A DNA stretch of 64,000 nucleotides, from assembly GCA_013396525.1 (NCBI GenBank), contig VWYX01000124.1, positions 598,052-662,051 on the forward strand, read 5' to 3'. Position 1 is the stretch's first letter. The number at the start of each line of letters is the position of its first letter. Below are positions 62,101-64,000 of the stretch, one piece after another. Both the position numbers and the translations under genes were made by a program. Under the pieces are notes generated by a model. It saw only the letters and a list, made by a program, of their open reading frames with translations, was not told the DNA's origin and made no database searches. The stretch comes from Chaetorhynchus papuensis (lineage: Eukaryota > Chordata > Aves > Passeriformes > Rhipiduridae).

Positions 62101-64000
62101 AATCTACAGCATATGGAGGACATCAAACTGTCTAATGTGACAGAAAGGCAAACCATAGTTACCTATCCAGCAAAGCATCTAGAAGTTTGCAAAACATTGG
62201 GAACAAGTTTACTATCACCGAGACAAGAGCAAAAGTGGGGTCTAGGAGAGTCAGTGAGGCTGTTCATACGTTTAAAGTAAAAAAAAAATGCTTAGCCACT
62301 TTGTTGAGTTCCAAAATTCAGCTATTTTAAATACATGATTTATATATTTGACTTTACCAGAATTTATGGATGTCTCAGTATTCAAAATCTACATCGTAGA
62401 TTCAGATGTAGAGGGCTTGAAAATAAATACAAAAACCTACAAAATGCAAGCCAAAGATATTGCTGTATCTATTCTGGTAAAACTAGTTTATATTCTACCT
62501 TCCACACTTCCAGCTGAATATTATTATTTCTCCTTAGACTAGTTTTCTGTGGTGACAAGGAAAAAGGAAATTAATTACTCAGCTTGTCTGGAAGAGAATA
62601 CAGGTAGCTATTATTCTGTTTTACATTTTATGTCTGTTAGGAGTATTTGAAAGCTGAGTACATCTTATGAGTCATTTTGCTTAACAGATATTTTTACTGT
62701 TGTCTTTTTTTTCTAAAAAAGGTTACAAAAGTATGAATTATTTATATCTTTATTTATACATTGTTAGTTGTATTTTTGTTATATTCTGTGTAAATATTTA
62801 TCTCCCTGTTAGGAATGAAACTGTGCTTTAATTTTAATATTTTAATTACTCATTGCCCTAGAGTTTTTTGAGCTAGAGTAACAACACATCTCCTTCTTGG
62901 TAGTCTAACTCACTCAATCTCTACTTAGAGTTTTTTGTTTCATTGATTCAGTCTCCCAATGCCCGTAATATGATAAATATGTGGAAACTTGAAAACCGTA
63001 TCTTGTTTACATGGCTATGCAGCTGCCAAAACAGCTGCCATTTCAATTTTTGAAAGGGAAACAAGGGCCTCTTATCTGCTGTGGAGGAAAAATAGACTGA
63101 TCCTTCCATTCATTTTTAGTGTGTCTCAAACACATTTAATGACATAGAAGAGCCAACATTTGAAAAAGATATCAACCTCTATGCAAAATACGGAAATGCA
63201 TTTCTAAGGGTTAAAATAAATTATTTTCTTATGTTAAAGCGTTTTTATGTATCAAGGTTGCAAGGAACTGAAAACTGCAGAAGATGGGAGTGCTTCCAAA
63301 GAGTTCAACACTCCCATTAAACAATATAATTTCTATTCAGCAGATATCAGACAAAGGAAAAATAAAACTAGTGTTGATGAGTCCTGGTAGATGCTGTATA
63401 TTTTTGTTAGAAATAAAGTTTAATATTTTCAAAAAATCATTACAGTGAAAAATGTTTTAAGCAAATGAAAAAATAGAAATATAATTTTTCTTTCAATATA
63501 TTTCTTTTTTAATAATTTTGTTATTGATATTGACCATGAAATGGTGTAAAAGCCAAAGCACTCTAATTCATACTACTCAAGATAGACTCATCATCAAAAT
63601 AAAATAAAATCTTTTGAAAAAAGATATTTATCATTTTCACAGAAAGTGCTGAAAATTAATTTTTAGGAAATATTTTGCTTTTGTTGAATCATCATTTATT
63701 AATGGAAAGGTGTTCAGTGAGATGCTAAAATTCCACAGCTGAGCATTCTTGGCTGGGAATAAAATCAGTCAAGCTCCATATCCCACAAAAGGATGCAAGG
63801 CCAGAATTTTAATAGGGAAGTTCCATCTTCTGTTGGAGAGCTCTTTTCTGACATAGAGCAGCAGAGTTATCGAATCTCCCATCAACTGCTAGATTTAGGA
63901 TCAATATTTGCCAAAACATTTCCATGGGTGCGTAACTTGAGTTACTCATGCTAATAACATAACACATGAGCTATAGACAGCTTGTTTCTGAGGAGTTAAT
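59149..64000. other. Unique AT-rich non-coding sequence to the window end
   Basis: No gene was recognised. Plus-strand open frames follow each other at 61509-61721, 61742-61936, 61972-62280 and 62348-62542. They lie in different frames, lack domains, and are each within chance length. A (CA)n run occurs near 61323. The last kilobase is very AT-rich. Confidence 0.6.
59791..59822. repeat. Relic of the palindromic dispersed element (copy 8, weak)
   Basis: TTTATTGACTCCAATAAAGT followed by TTTGCAGG resembles TTGACTTCAATGAAGTTTTGC, one half of the shared motif. The other half is not evident, so this is a tentative assignment. Confidence 0.3.

Noticed and set aside
61509..62542. Run of four consecutive plus-strand frames, one behind a TTTTTGCAG acceptor-like site
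   Set aside because: They are in different frames, of chance length for AT-rich DNA, and their peptides match nothing I recognise; no pseudogene parent could be named.
1..64000. Search for CRISPR arrays, operons, phage or plasmid features, rRNA and snRNA genes
   Set aside because: None seen; repeat spacing, composition and CR1 content indicate vertebrate nuclear DNA.

Overview
This window looks like 64 kb of non-coding vertebrate nuclear DNA, most likely from a bird. It is AT-rich and poor in CpG. Interspersed repeats are sparse: three eroded CR1 LINE fragments, one of which keeps a CR1-type 3' end on the + strand, plus one probable solitary retroviral LTR. Simple-sequence tracts are many. 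CR1 with this kind of tail and a low repeat load fit a sauropsid, and a bird better than a turtle or crocodilian. The species and locus cannot be told from the sequence alone. There are no bacterial, phage, CRISPR or operon-like features.

I could not identify any protein-coding gene. Open frames reach about 100 to 160 codons, but in AT-rich DNA of this length roughly a dozen frames of about 100 codons are expected by chance. None shows a family motif, domain or start context that I recognise. The longest (159 codons, minus strand, about 20 kb) lies in the one GC-rich patch, where stop codons are rare on both strands. The window is best read as intergenic DNA or the inside of a very large intron. 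A few short open segments have good splice-site sequences; they are listed as candidates only.

Layout: a CTTTC pentanucleotide array runs off the left edge (1-100). Unique AT-rich sequence follows to about 19.8 kb, with a TA/TG tract near 1.95 kb, a three-copy 16-bp tandem repeat at 3.3 kb and a relic palindromic repeat at 14.9 kb. The only CpG-rich segment is at 19.83-20.57 kb, a possible orphan promoter or enhancer. From 20.6 to 33.4 kb there is unique sequence with small microsatellites. A rearranged CR1 relic lies at 33.43-33.80 kb, and an assembly gap inside an AAAG microsatellite at 36.94-37.03 kb. Two oppositely oriented CR1 tails lie at 42.06 and 43.28 kb. The probable minus-strand LTR, the most CpG-rich and so probably the youngest insertion, is at 52.47-53.09 kb. 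An RFX-type X-box-like site is at 54.42 kb and a 240-bp homopurine AAAG tract at 58.9-59.15 kb. The remainder is unique AT-rich sequence.

The broadest pattern is a set of at least eight diverged copies of a short, nearly palindromic motif built from GTCAATGG and CCATTGACTTCAATGGG. They look like remains of an old dispersed element. I see no set of genes working together and no convincing new biological system.
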